Below are positions 34,289 through 45,097 of a DNA stretch of 64,000 nucleotides, piece after piece; within the stretch, counting starts at the first letter, position 1, and each line of letters starts with the position of its first letter. Source of the stretch: Pinus tabuliformis (taxonomy: Eukaryota > Streptophyta > Pinopsida > Pinales > Pinaceae); assembly GCA_031772625.1 (NCBI GenBank), contig CM062819.1:1236201897-1236265896 (forward strand). The letters are read 5' to 3'. The translations under genes were made by a program, and so were the position numbers. The notes under the pieces are model-generated. The model did not search any database and had not been told where the DNA came from. It saw only the letters and a list, made by a program, of their open reading frames with translations.

Positions 34289-34624
34289 TTAGTCTTCTTT
34301 TTGAGCGGCCTTATAAGGCACATCATTCTGGTCAAATAGCTTTTCTAAAGGGACTAGGCCTTTAGGTATGTGATTGCTGGGCAGTTGGACAATGTTGTTT
34401 TTTCCAATTTTGTTTTTAAGCTGGGGCTGGGGGTTTTCCTCCAAGGCTTCATTCTCTTGATCAATTTGCATTTCAGAGAATTCATCAATGACTTGCAGAA
34501 ACCTATTCACCTCATCATCATCCTCAAAAACTTTCCAATGCTGGACATTATCAGGCAAAGAGGGTCTATATTTTATCTGAACTTCATAAACTAGTATGGG
34601 AGGCATGGGGGGAATAAACATGCT
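34289..34624 (-). CDS. pol: Gypsy-2 spacer between RNase H-like domain and RT
   Basis: About 110 codons (MFIPPMPPILVYEVQIKYRP, then an acidic stretch VFEDDDEVNRFLQVIDEFSE) are in frame with both neighbours and end in TAA at 34289. I recognise no catalytic motif. It is probably a linker in the polyprotein. Confidence 0.7.
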   Translation of the reverse strand, partial: SMFIPPMPPILVYEVQIKYRPSLPDNVQHWKVFEDDDEVNRFLQVIDEFSEMQIDQENEALEENPQPQLKNKIGKNNIVQLPSNHIPKGLVPLEKLFDQNDVPYKAAQKED

Positions 34625-34999
34625 AGCAGATACAGCAAGGGAGTCAACAAGCTAATTTTTGACTCTAGGGATATATGAGATACAAAAACTGTCAAAAGAA
34701 TATTTGAGTCTCCAAACCTCATCTCTATACGCTTTCAACCTCGGGTGCTTTGCTTGGAACGTTTTGTTCACTTGCTAAATAATGAGATTAGCATCTCCAA
34801 ACACCTTTATGCTTCTAATCCCTCTGTCTTTAGCTGCGTTAAGGCCCAATATCAGAGCCTCATACACTCCTAAATTGTTGGTAACTTGGAAAGTCAGCTT
34901 AAAAGACAAATGCGTGCTCTCTTGTTTTGGAGATATCAGCACCACCCCTGCTCCTGCAGTTTCCCTCGAACATGCTCCATCAAAGAACATCCCCCAAAC
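34625..34999 (-). pseudogene. pol: Gypsy-2 second RNase H-like domain, upstream of RT
   Basis: The segment opens with MFFDGACSRETAGAGVVL (first Asp, near 34980) and continues with NNLGVYEALILGLNAAK (Glu, near 34870) and IKVFGDANLII (Asp, near 34800). After two TAG codons (34775 and 34652) comes IPRVKN.LVDSLAVS (last Asp, near 34640). The motif set and spacing match the archaeal-type RNase H known from Tat-lineage gypsy elements. In the Ogre and Retand elements I know, it lies after the RT-RNase H block and before integrase. Here it lies between protease and RT. It would degrade RNA in the RNA/DNA hybrid, possibly sharing work with the domain after RT. Confidence 0.82.
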
Positions 35000-35725
35000 C
35001 TAACTTCCTTGCTTTCCCTCAGCCTGGGCTATTGGTTCCTTGAGCTGCAACGAGGCCTTCTGGGATTCTTCAATTTGGAGAATACATGCTCCAAAATCAG
35101 TATCCACAGCATAGATGGGATGATTAGAAGGATTCTTCTCATCACTGATGATGTAGGCCAGTTGTGCTTCTCTGTACAATCTCCTGCTCTCCCCTCCAAA
35201 AACTGGGACAGTGGCATAAGATAAATCATTCTGTAATGTTCCACCCAGCCTCTTAATCCATCCTCTGGACAACAACATGCCAAACTTAGGAGGGACATCT
35301 GCTACCACGATGTCCATCATCATGCTCTTCATGGGCAGCTGAGTTAGGGTAATGGCCAGGTCTTTGATTAATCCTAAGCATTTTACCTTTCTTGAATCAA
35401 ATGAGAATAAATCATGATATGGTTTGGTGATATCAAGGCCTAACTCTTCCATGACAGCTTTGGGCATCAGATTGTGGCTGGCACCTATGTCCAACAGGTA
35501 GTTATGGAGGGTTTTGTCGTGAATGGTCAAGGATACATAGAATGATGGGGAGCTATTATCAAAAGGTTCAGTCATTGGGTTAAGCACAATTGCAGGCTTA
35601 TCATCTTGCAAATTTACATAGTCATGGGAGGCTTGTGAGGCCTTTAGCTCAAGGGCATCAAGGATAGGCTTTCTAAATATCTTACTCTTTGCAAGTTCTA
35701 TCAGAGGCACAAATATTTTTAACTT
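35000..35725 (-). pseudogene. pol: Gypsy-2 aspartic protease segment
   Basis: The open segment contains DYVNLQDDKPAIVLNPMTEP, then the active-site motif NYLLDIGASHNLMP (near 35480) and FGMLLSRGWIKRLGGTL (near 35270). Retrotransposon proteases usually have D-T/S-G at this site; here the residue is Ile, a change one C-to-T step from Thr, so cleavage activity is doubtful. The frame runs without a shift into the RNase H-like domain and is ended by TAG at 35000. It would process the Gag-Pol polyprotein. Confidence 0.85.
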
Positions 35726-37339
35726 CTAGACTTCTGATTCAAAATTGAAAGGGGAAGGGAACTTGTCAGAACCTCTTACCTCTTGAGTTGGAGCTTTAGG
35801 GATCACTGGTTCAGCTGCTAGCTTTTTCTGCTTACTGGCCTGCTGCTTTATGGGAATAGCAGCTCTTTGAGTAGGACTCTCCTTGATAGTGTTCGTTCTT
35901 GACCTCAAATTATACCGTTGTTGTTCATCGGTCTGTAGAACAGCTTCTCTGTCCCACTCTTGATTGGTTTGGTCTTGGAGTAATGATTCTTCGTAGGCAG
36001 CCAATGTCAAAAAGGCAGCACTGCCCTTATCTTCCATGCAATGAATCTCATCTTCTTCTTCAAACTGCTCCTCCTCCATGACTACGTTCTGGAAGGGAGC
36101 TTTAACCTTTTGTTCTTCACCTGCTTCTTTACCCCTCTGAATGATCTGCAATTGTTCATTTGCTCTTCTGAATGGATTTGGGTTTCTCGGAGCAAATGTG
36201 TTTGGAAGCCTTGCCTTCCCCAAGCTTTGCTCAACCTTCATCTTAGATATCTCAGCAGCCAATGACTCTATCATTCTAGTCATTTTGTCTAACTTAGGCT
36301 CCGAAGACAAAGTAGAGGAAGAAGAAGCCTCACCTCTCTGCCTCCTTCTATCAGCATGACCTTTGAGCTTTTCGGCAGCCATGATATTAGATTCTACCTC
36401 TAGGGTTGCATCTTGCATTTCAGCTAGAGTGGCACATCTTCTTTCTCTCAACAACAGGAAAAAATCAGAGTCAAAAGCATTGGCATAGGTGAGTTTGGCA
36501 AAGGTGGGAGTAGGCTTTACTTCAGCTGGTATCTTACTATACATACGATTGAATCTTTTATTAAAATTAGGCAATGATTCCCCATTCTCCCTCCTGAGGT
36601 TTCCAAACGCAGTATGGTAATATAGCAAGTCTTTTTTATCTCCCCAATGCTTTAAAAACACATCATCTAATGCTTCAATGTCTCCTATGGACCTAGGGGT
36701 CAACTCTCTAAACCACTTTCTAGCCTCTCCATCAAGGCTCTAGACAAATACTCTCATCCACACATCATCCTCACTGATATCAAGGTTATCAGCATAACTA
36801 TAAAAAGATTCTAGGTGTTCTTCAACTGTTACTCCCTTTGTACCAATGAATTTAGTCATGTATTTCTGATATTCTCCTGCGGGCATGGCATTCAAAGGAA
36901 CAGGTCGGACAAGAGGTCCATATCTTGCAGCTATGATTCTTTCCATCTTAGTAGGAGCTTGCGGGCCTGCCATGGCTAGGGTAGGTGAATGGATACTGGC
37001 AGTTGGAAAGGTAGGGAGCTGTGGAATAAATGACATAGACAAAGGAATCTGATGGACTGTGTGGGAGGTTTTCTTTGGGCTGAGATCCAAAGGGGAACTT
37101 AACGAACAAGGAGCTTTATGAATCTCTGAGGGTATTTCTTCACTAACAATGCTAGGCTCTATATCCTCAAAATGCATATGTTTAGTTACAAGCCTCTCTT
37201 GCAGAGATGCATAAAATTGTTTAGGCTTACCTGATCCTGATGCTCCTTTCTGTGATGTTTTTCTTTGCTTAACAATCTTCTCAGGGTCAGGCACTGGGTC
37301 AGTAGGTGATTTTTGAGGATTTCTCCAGGTATGCCTCAC
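35726..37339 (-). pseudogene. gag: Gypsy-2 gag (one internal TAG)
   Basis: Reading from 37339 gives a proline-rich N-part (MAGPQAPTKMERIIAARYGP near 36970) and a gag core: VTVEEHLESFYSYADNL, then LDGEARKWFREL after a TAG at 36740. LKHWGDKKDLLYYHTAFG, LPNFNKRFNRMYSKIPAEV and RERRCATLAEMQDATLEVE follow. A coiled-coil-prone region and an acidic tail end at TAG 35726. No CCHC knuckle is visible. The first codon at 37339 is GTG and no in-frame ATG precedes it, so the true start is unresolved. The block around RERRCATLAEMQ matches element A (LRERDIATLHEMQ), which links the two families. Confidence 0.85.
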
Positions 37340-37517
37340 GAACTGAGCCAGAACTGTAATGTGGAGTCGCCAAAGGTTGGTTCTCCAGTAGAGTCACCAG
37401 ATAGATGATTACAACCAGAAATGTGTCCAGGCTTTGTCTATCATCAAAGCTAGAACTGTGTCGTTCTCCTAGGGAAGCTGAGCTTCAATCTCCTCTCCCC
37501 GGCAATGGCGCCAATTA
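37340..37517 (-). other. Gypsy-2 leader and Asp-tRNA-type PBS
   Basis: The minus strand reads TTGGCGCCATTGCCGGGGA at 37497-37515, two bases or so from the LTR end. It resembles the PBS TGGCGCCGTTGCCGGGGA used by Athila/Tat-type elements (Asp tRNA). The rest (37340-37496) has no recognised feature. Confidence 0.85.
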
Positions 37518-39241
37518 TGTTAGGATTCCAAGAAACTCTCCTAGGTTGTAGCTTGGAGATGCCTGGTAACATATAAATTCAACTTGTTGTTGCAAATGGA
37601 TGAATGGAAGGAATGATGCTTGTCCAAGCCAGATAACCACTTCTATTCTGTTTCACTCCAGACATGCGTGAACACCCCCAGACTATAAGGCTTTAGACCA
37701 CCAACTACTCACAGTTTAAGGATTGGGTGATTATGGAGAATACTTACCACACCAGCAAATGCACAAGACCATGTGATGGCCGGTTGAAACTAGTAAAGAA
37801 GTTTGCAAATCTAATCTCCTAATACACAAACAGGATGACAACTCTCTGGCTCTAGATGAATAGAAACCTGAATAACTTATGCGATGATACATGCAAGTAT
37901 TTAACATAGAGATAGGATGACAGCTACTCTAATGCCAAAAATCAAGAGTTCAAGCATAACATATCAAGCACAGCTTAGAACAGAGGAGAAATGGAAAGTG
38001 AGCAATTAACAGCAAAAGAAGCTTGTATTAGCTGAAAATGAAGACGAGACGTTGCAAGTGTCAAAATAGTTACAGTCTCCAAAAGTTGAACCTTACATCA
38101 AAACATCAACCATCAACCCTGATTACATCTGTTTTTTGGGTATATATAGAGTTTCATTACAAAGGCACTTGGCCAATTTAGGTATGGAGGGGTCTTAATT
38201 GACCACCAACTGCATTTAACTGCCTGATGGAGTCTCTGCATGCGTTTGCTTGCTTCAGTAGATGAATCTGATCTTTTTAGGTGCTCTGTTGTCCTCTCAG
38301 GCAGCTGGAGTGTTCGTATCAATGAAGTTCCTTAACTGCTAAATGCAGTTACATGCTCATGCTCTGTCCTTTTTCTCTTCGGCCATACTGTCTGTTAAAT
38401 GTGGTTGTTGAGGAGCAACAACAAATGGTACTGGAAGGCCGGTCACCTTCATCCTTTGGGCACACGGAACGGTCAAGGGGCATGGACTACATAGCGAGTG
38501 GACGAGTTGGATGAAGGAGCAAGATTGGCCGTTGGATCGGGAGGATAGACGGTGGAGATGACCTGGCGGAGGATATCGGAAGAAGCGGGAGCGGGATGAA
38601 TGTGGGCCGTTGGATCTTAGATGGATAGATCCAACGGTGATCGGGTGGCAAAGGCGCACGACGGTTATCGGGCGGGGACGGAGGATTAAGCGGTAAGCGG
38701 TATCGATCGCACCGCCTTTGGGCGTTAGGTGGTAAAAGGATGAGGGCATGTGATTCCATTTAGCGCGTGACACGTAGCAGCAAAGGAGAGAGAAAAACCG
38801 CTTTCCATCGCGTGCTAACGTCCCATCGTTTTGTGGGCGCGAAATGTGCGAAGGCCGTCCGATCTTGGCGGAGCTTATCGGACGATGGTGAAGTGATTGG
38901 GTAAGGCACTTCATTTGGCGCGACGGAAGTCGTCGGATCGGTTTTTTTGGTAATTTTAGGCCTTTACATATGGCGATGCGCAATTGCGATCAGATCGCAT
39001 CGCAATATCGCATCAACGGAAGCCGAGGGGCACGGCGTTTACACACACATGGATGCGACTTGCGATAGCGATTAAACCCGGATCCGATAAAGGAATTAAT
39101 CGTTTTTAGGACTGATGAAGGGTGAATGAGTGAGGCAAAGGAAAAAGGAGAAAGTGACCGTTATGAGCTTCTTGTGAGCATAACCAAAGACCAATCTCAC
39201 TTTCGACCTTTAAAAATCAAATATATGCAGCAGAGCTAACA
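37518..39241 (-). repeat. Gypsy-2 5' LTR
   Basis: On the plus strand it runs TGTTAGGATTCC...GAGCTAACA. The TSD CAACT follows at 39242-39246. Differences from the 3' LTR are often CG to TG or CA. Confidence 0.93.
38357..38983 (-). CDS. 208-codon open frame in Gypsy-2 5' LTR, unknown
   Basis: This is the 5' LTR homologue of 30394-30852, with a longer N-terminus (MRIAICKGLKLPKKPIRRLP). It ends SMAEEKKDRA. It is open despite about 5% divergence between LTRs. No domain is recognised and translation is not shown. Confidence 0.25.
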   Translation of the reverse strand: MRIAICKGLKLPKKPIRRLPSRQMKCLTQSLHHRPISSAKIGRPSHISRPQNDGTLARDGKRFFSLLCCYVSRAKWNHMPSSFYHLTPKGGAIDTAYRLILRPRPITVVRLCHPITVGSIHLRSNGPHSSRSRFFRYPPPGHLHRLSSRSNGQSCSFIQLVHSLCSPCPLTVPCAQRMKVTGLPVPFVVAPQQPHLTDSMAEEKKDRA

Positions 39242-39246
39242 CAACT

Positions 39247-40273
39247 AGATGACATAATCAAACACTCAAACACCAAATAGACAACATAATCAAACAGTCA
39301 AACACCAAACTCATACCTTTATGTATCATAGGGGAGGCTATCTTGTGTGCACAACCAATCTAGATTAGCATGATATAACTTCACGATATATCAACTCAAA
39401 CATAGACAAGGTCATGACATCCATAATAGTCACTAGCTAACATGTTCACATCATAAACTCATAAACAATTATAATTCATACATAATAATCACATATGCAC
39501 AGTCAATCTAGATTATTATGACATAATATCACAACATATTAACTCATACCTAGATGTCATAACCCTAACCATTTGCACAGACCAATCCAAATTAGTATGA
39601 TACATATAACATCAAGATCTTAATGTAATAACCCTAATCATGAAGTTACCAACATATAACAACAAGAAGTTATATATGATGCTCATCCACAACATATAAC
39701 TTAATCATCAAGCTAACTATCATATAACAACATCAAGTTAATCTATAACATACTCATCAACAACATATAACATAATCATCAAGTTATCTAACATAAAACA
39801 ACAATAACAATGCATACAACCACAAGTTACTATCATTCATGATTATCCAACACATGTGCACATGATTACACTAATCAACTAGCATCTATCATGTATGTAA
39901 CCATAACATCAATAGAATGAAAGGCATACACATAACCATAATGCATATAACAATCCTTAACCTGCATGCCTACATGCCCAACATACAAACTTGTATGACG
40001 ATGTGGTCTTGCCTCGAGGTCCAATGCTGCAACTTCACTTTGATGATCTGCATCTCCTACTCTATCTCAGCCAACACATTAGCATCATAACATAACAATA
40101 GCATCATGATGACACAAGGCCAAAACAATGACCATCACAATGCATCTCTGACCTATTATACATGTAACACCATAACCACGACAATGCATGCATAACAAAA
40201 TATAAACACTGAAATGCATAACACATGCATATACAACCATACACTCATGACAAAACATCCCACAACTGTAGAA
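39247..40273 (-). other. Element B interior with tandem copies, leading to the leader
   Basis: A 68-bp unit beginning CATATAACAACA is present twice in tandem (39653-39720 and 39721-39788). A looser unit starting near TGCACA-CCAATCTAGATTA occurs three times between 39345 and 39600. The part from about 39960 to 40268 read on the minus strand (GTATGCATG-type, G/T-rich) resembles the Gypsy-1 leader, which indicates that Copia-2 inserted into the element-B leader. Bases 40269-40273 (TAGAA) are the candidate left TSD of Copia-2. Confidence 0.65.
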
Positions 40274-41267
40274 TTTCCCATTGTAGATCAACAGATTATG
40301 CAATAGACTAAAGCAAAATACAAGATCTACTTCTACAACAAACTTTGTAGAAGCTTAATCGAATTGAGCAAGATCAATGAGAACACATATAACTGAGAAT
40401 GAGAAATCAATCACACATAACACAGAAGAAATAACCCGGGGAAAGCCTCAGCCTAAAACCCCAATCTCTGTATTATCATACAAGTGGAAATCTTGTTCAA
40501 GTTACAAAAAGAATCAACTCTCAAGCTATCCTGCTCTCTCTGCAATCAAACAATACAGCTCACAAACTGAATAGACATAGTATATGTCCTCCTCAAGCCC
40601 TCTAAGCCTCCTATTTCCTTGCGCAGTTTTTCTTGGGGTCCAGTGATGCCACATGTGTGAATTGGCCTCATCACACTCACAAAACTTGAAGAAGTAACTA
40701 CGCAGTCCTCAAGGAAAGAATTCCTTCTACATGCAAGAGATATTCACAATGGAATATTCTAGCAACTGATAGTACACTGCCCTTCCATCTGATCTCAACT
40801 GGGTCTCTATCTGAACTAACATGCATGAGCTATTTATGAGAGAATATTCAGTTATCTGAAGTGCAGCAGTTGCATGCATGCGTGCATTAACTAACTGAAC
40901 TCACAATTAATTCAACAAATTGTTTGAATTAATCTAACTGGACTTGACTCAATTAACTGAGCCAACTAATTACAACTCAATATTACAACTCATCCTTATC
41001 TCTTTAACTGATGGATAAATTCCTCAATTAATGGAGAAACTGTTGCATGTCCCCACATAGATTTCATGTTTGATTTTCTACAACTAATTAACTCATGGTG
41101 AATTAATTAATTATTTTACAAATAGCTGCTAAGATTAAATTCGAATTTTGACTTCTCTATTTTAGTTTAGGGACTAACTAAAATAGGAAGGTATCCCGAA
41201 ATGCTATTTATAACAATAATAAATTTAGCACTTCTATATTTAGCATTTCTTGTTGCTATTTTCAACA
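40274..41267 (-). repeat. Copia-2 3' LTR
   Basis: About 994 bp end TTTTCAACA on the plus strand at 41267 (TGTTGAAAA on the sense strand). The other end reads TTTCCCATTG, where the 5' LTR has TGTCCCACTG. Confidence 0.9.
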
Positions 41268-41276
41268 CTCCCTCTC
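41268..41276 (-). other. Copia-2 polypurine tract
   Basis: CTCCCTCTC on the plus strand is GAGAGGGAG in the sense direction, identical to Copia-1. Confidence 0.85.
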
Positions 41277-43155
41277 AACAAGAAGGGATTATCAGTAACC
41301 CCAATCATGTCTCTGTGGAACTCAAACTTGCATTTTGACAATGCCTTCGTCAAAATACCTGCATCCTGTTCCTCGGTCGAAACATACAACAACAACATGA
41401 TCCTTTTGACCACACAGTTTCGAAGATGGTGATACTGGATATCAATATGCTTGGACCTGTCATGAAAAACTGGATTCTCATAGAGTTTGATACAACTTTG
41501 ATTATCACAGTAGATCACGGTTGGATCCATCCTCTGACCAAACAATCCCACTAGAATCTTCCGCATCAAAATGGCCTCACATGCAGCCTGACTAGCAGCC
41601 ATGTATTCAGCCTTTGTTGAGCTAAGTGCAACTGATCTCTGATTGTAGCTGTACCAAGAAACTGCAACTAAACCAAGGTTGAAGATTCCTCCAGAAGTGC
41701 TCTTCCGGTCTGATGGACTCCCTGCCCAATCCGCATATGTGAAGCCCTGAAGCTTCACTCCCTCTGTCCGTCTGTACCACAATCCGAACTGAGATGTGCC
41801 TCTGAGGTATCTCAGCACATGCTTCGCTGCCTTCCAAAACAGCTTGGTAGGCTGAACCATAGCTTGACTCAGCTGGTTCACCACAAAGCATAAGTCGGGT
41901 CGTGTGTTCACCAGATACATAAGTGAACCCACCAACTGCCAATAAACAGTAGTAGCTACTACCTCACCTAAAGTAGCATCCTCCTTCCTCTAGTTCCCAG
42001 CTAGAGGAGTCTACATGGGCTTGCACTTCTCCATGTGAAAGCACCTGAGTATCTCATTGGCATACTTGCCTTGAGACACAAATACTTCACCATCTTTCTA
42101 CCACACCTCCATGCCTAGAAAGTAGTGCATAAGACCCATGTCTTTCATTTCGAACTCTCTTGCAAGGTCCTCCTTACAAGACTGTATCAGCTGATCATCA
42201 CTTATCAAAATCAGATCATCGACATAAAGAACAATGATCAATGGTTTACCTTCTACCACGGTGTGGTAAAGGTTCACATCTACTTCACTATTGGTGAAAC
42301 CCAACCCGGTGAAATAGGTGTCGATCCTGGTGTACCAAGCACGAGGTGCTTGCTTCAGCCCATACAAAGCCCTCTTGAGTCTGCACACATGCGACTCACA
42401 CTTGAAGGTTTCGAAACCTTCTGGCTGCTCAATGTACACCTCCTCCTCAATCTTCCCATTGAGGAATGTTGTCTTCACGTCCATCTGGTGGATCTTCCAC
42501 CCCATCTAAGCCAACAGTGCCAACATCGATCTAATTGATGATTACCTAGATACGAGAGCAAAAGTCTCATTGTAGTCGATCCCCCCGACCTGTGAGAAAC
42601 CTCGGGCAACAAACCTTGCCTTGTGTTTCTCAACACTGCCATCAGCTGCCTGCTTTACTTTCTAAAGCCATTTGGAACTCACCACTGACTTACCCTGAGG
42701 TGTTGGGACAACATCCCACACACTGTTCCGAATGATAGAGTCGTACTCCTCTACCATTGCATCAACCCAGATTGGTTGTTGCACTGCCTCCTCGAATGAA
42801 GAAGGTTTGGTATCTACGCACTCCCTAACCAAGGCCATGTACCCAATGTACCACTCGGGCGACCTCCTCTGTTTGCGCTGAGAAGATGGTTGTCCCACAT
42901 TCTCTCGCATATCCAACATCACCCTGTCAACTTCCCTTGATAGTTTCTGCCTATCTCTAGAAGTCTCAGCGTGAGTGGATGTATCCACTCCCGGATCCTC
43001 TGCATGTGGTTGCTCAATCTGAGGCTCCTCCTCCTTAGGAACTAAAAGTTCCTCCTCTGCATGAAACTTGAGCTCTATCTCAAGTGATAAGTGCATGGCT
43101 TTTTGCTCGTCGAACTTCAGATCCCTGCGTACCACTGTCCTCTGATGATCCAGGT
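41277..43155 (-). pseudogene. pol: Copia-2 RT and RNase H (inactivated)
   Basis: On the minus strand, from 43155: TVVRRDLKFDEQKAMHLSLE, a linker, then SSFEEAVQQPIWVDAMVEEY, and RT with HQMDVKTTFLNGKIEEEVYI (near 42490) and the intact catalytic block IVLYVDDLILI (near 42230). YWQLVGSLMYLVNTRPDLCF and RNase H (GFTYADWAGSPSDRKSTSGG, DNQSCIKLYENPVFHDRSKH) follow. RNase H has Tyr where Copia-1 has Asp in TDADW, a likely active-site loss. Several stops break the frame, mostly TAG (for example near 42095, 42030 and 41998). The YVDD block shows what Copia-1 has lost. Confidence 0.9.
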
Positions 43156-43718
43156 GGATATTGGTGGCCACCTGCCAAGTCCAACTGGACCCCCACCATT
43201 GTTTCTCTCAGCATTTTCAGTTTTCTTAATTGTAGCACAACTTACTATTTTTAGTAGTTTTTTGAGGTCCTAAACTTCCGGAGCCGTTTTGAGGCCCTAA
43301 ACGACATTTTTTGGGAAATCGGATAGATCTTTCTAACGAACTATTGTACACGTCAAACGGAGATCGTATGCCAAAGTTACGACCCCGGGAAGTTGATGTA
43401 CCAATTTACCCAAACGGGGCCCACAGTTTGGCATTTCATCTTCTAAGGTTAGGTTTTGGAATGTTAAGGGTTTTCCATTGTTTCTCAACAATAAATAGGC
43501 CTTCGAGCCTCATTGTAACACAGTTCAGAGGCATGTAGCCACCACATCTCTTCTTAGAGATAAGCTACCATCGCCCTAGCTGGTTTATTTCCATTACTGT
43601 TTGTAAGCATATTTCAGTGTTTTACATTAATGAAATGAAGTATTATTTCCACTGCATATCTGTGTTTATGGTTATCTCTGTAATTTGTTGCATTCCTGTT
43701 TAAGTCTGGATCATCTGA
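43156..43718 (+). repeat. Probable solo LTR inserted in Copia-2 pol
   Basis: About 563 bp split the integrase-RT linker of Copia-2 (YRVYLP on one side, TVVRRDLKFD on the other). CAGGT occurs at both edges (43151-43155 and 43719-43723). The insert has LTR-like traits on the plus strand: an AACGGAGATCGTATGCCAAAG motif (43357-43377, typical of plant LTR U3 regions), a TATA-like AATAAATAGG near 43491 and a polyadenylation-like AATGAAATGAAG near 43630. The ends are not perfect TG...CA. A small non-autonomous element is the alternative. Confidence 0.55.
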
Positions 43719-45097
43719 CAGGTAGGCAGGTACACCCGATAGTTGTGGGGTGTATCCATGTACCCCATAGGTATTCCCAACTCAGCTGTTGGGTCTAGCT
43801 TCTTCCTGGCATCTTTGGTCACATGACAGTAAACTGATGATCCAAAGATTCAGAAGTGACTTACATCAGGTCGCTTCCCAGAAAAGGCCTCCATAGGTGT
43901 CTTCATCCCCAGTATATGGTGCAGGCTTCTGTTCTGCAAGTATACTGCTGTATTGCATGCCTCAGCCCACAAATGCAGTGGTAGGCTTTGGTCATGCAAC
44001 ATTGCTCGAGCTGCTCCCACAATCAATATGTTCTTCCTTTCGGCCACCCCATTCTGCTGTGGGTTATGGGGTGTCGTCAATTCCCGTTTAATTCCTTCTG
44101 CAGCGCAAAAGTCTTTAAATTGTTGAGAGACATACTCTCCACCATTGTCGCTATGCAAGGCTTTTATTTTCTTTCCAGATTCTTTCTCTGCCAAGGCTTT
44201 AAACTCACAAAACCTCAAGAAGGTCTATCCTTCTTTTGCATAAAGTAGATCCAGCATCTACGAGAAAAATCATCAATAAAAATAAAATAGTACCTTTGTT
44301 TAGCGATGGAGGCTGTAGAGAAAGGTCCACAAACACCTGAGTGAACTCACTCCAAGATTGCTCCATCTCTACTGTCTTGATCCGAAAAGGAAGATTTTGC
44401 ATACTTACCTAAGGTACAACCTTTGCATGTATTCGTCTGCTCAAGTTTTCCCTTGGGTAATCCAGTAGAAATCCGCTGCATGATCTTTAGGGCTCCATGG
44501 TGCAAGTGGCCCAGTCTTCTATGCCATAGCTTGCCAACATATTTTCTTTGCACCATTTCAGCTTTGGAACTCAATGCAGCACAATCGTCTACCTCCAGCT
44601 TGTAGAGATTCTTTACTCGAATCCCAATTCGCTTTGTCTGTCCAGTACCGATATGCCTCAAGAATACCTTTCCTTTACTAAAGACTACATCATAGCCTTT
44701 ATCTTCTAGCATAGTGACAGACACAAGATTCTTCTTCAGACCTGGTACATACTTTACATCAGTCAGGGTGAGGGGAGCTCCATGCTCCCTCTGAAACACA
44801 ACCGTACCTTCACCTGAAACATGGTACTTTCCATCATCGCCCATCTCGATCAGCATATGGAGATCCTTCTCCTACAAGGTACTGAAAAGATTCTTGTCAC
44901 CTGACATGTGGAATGAAGCTCCACTGTCCAGGTACCACACACATCCCACCATGGATGAAACCATGCATGTGATAAGCGAGAAATCCAACTCAAACTGTGA
45001 GGCCAGTGCCTTACCATCAGATCCCTTCGAGGAACCCTTCTTGGATTTCTTCTGTGGACAATTCATAGCATAATGGCCCACTTCATGACAATGAAAG
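43719..45097 (-). pseudogene. pol: Copia-2 protease and integrase (inactivated)
   Basis: From 45092 on the minus strand: the second half of the zinc knuckle (HCHEVGHYAMNCPQ), then the protease motif WYLDSGASFHMSGD (near 44940). After a TAG near 44872 come MLIEMGDDGKYHVSGEGT and VPGLKKNLVSVTMLEDKGYD. The GAG-pre-integrase finger is LWHRRLGHLHHGALK ... CKGC, and the integrase core has ALHSDNGGEYVSQQF, PHNPQQNGVAERKN and LPLHLWAEACNTAVY. A TGA near 44345 and a frameshift near 44220 interrupt it. The glutamines here mark what several Copia-1 TAG stops replaced. Confidence 0.9.

Larger units (their letters stand above)
29553..39241 (-). mobile_element. Gypsy-2, complete Tat-like Ty3/gypsy element
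   Basis: LTRs of 1726 bp (29553-31278) and 1724 bp (37518-39241) are flanked by the perfect duplication CAACT (29548-29552 and 39242-39246). The PBS is of the Asp-tRNA type used by many Athila/Tat elements. From 37339 down to 31457, gag, protease, an RNase H-like domain, RT, RNase H and integrase all lie in one reading frame. About ten in-frame stops interrupt it; nine are TAG and one is TAA, with no frameshift. The RNase H-like domain before RT is the unusual part. LTR divergence is roughly 5% by eye over sampled parts. Confidence 0.95.

Noticed and set aside
2518..37339. TAG could be read as glutamine (altered genetic code)
   Set aside because: TAG at Gln positions mimics reassignment, but TAA and TGA stops, frameshifts, lost active-site residues and a 460-bp deletion also occur, and the elements are typical plant families. 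Methylation-linked CAG to TAG decay explains the pattern.
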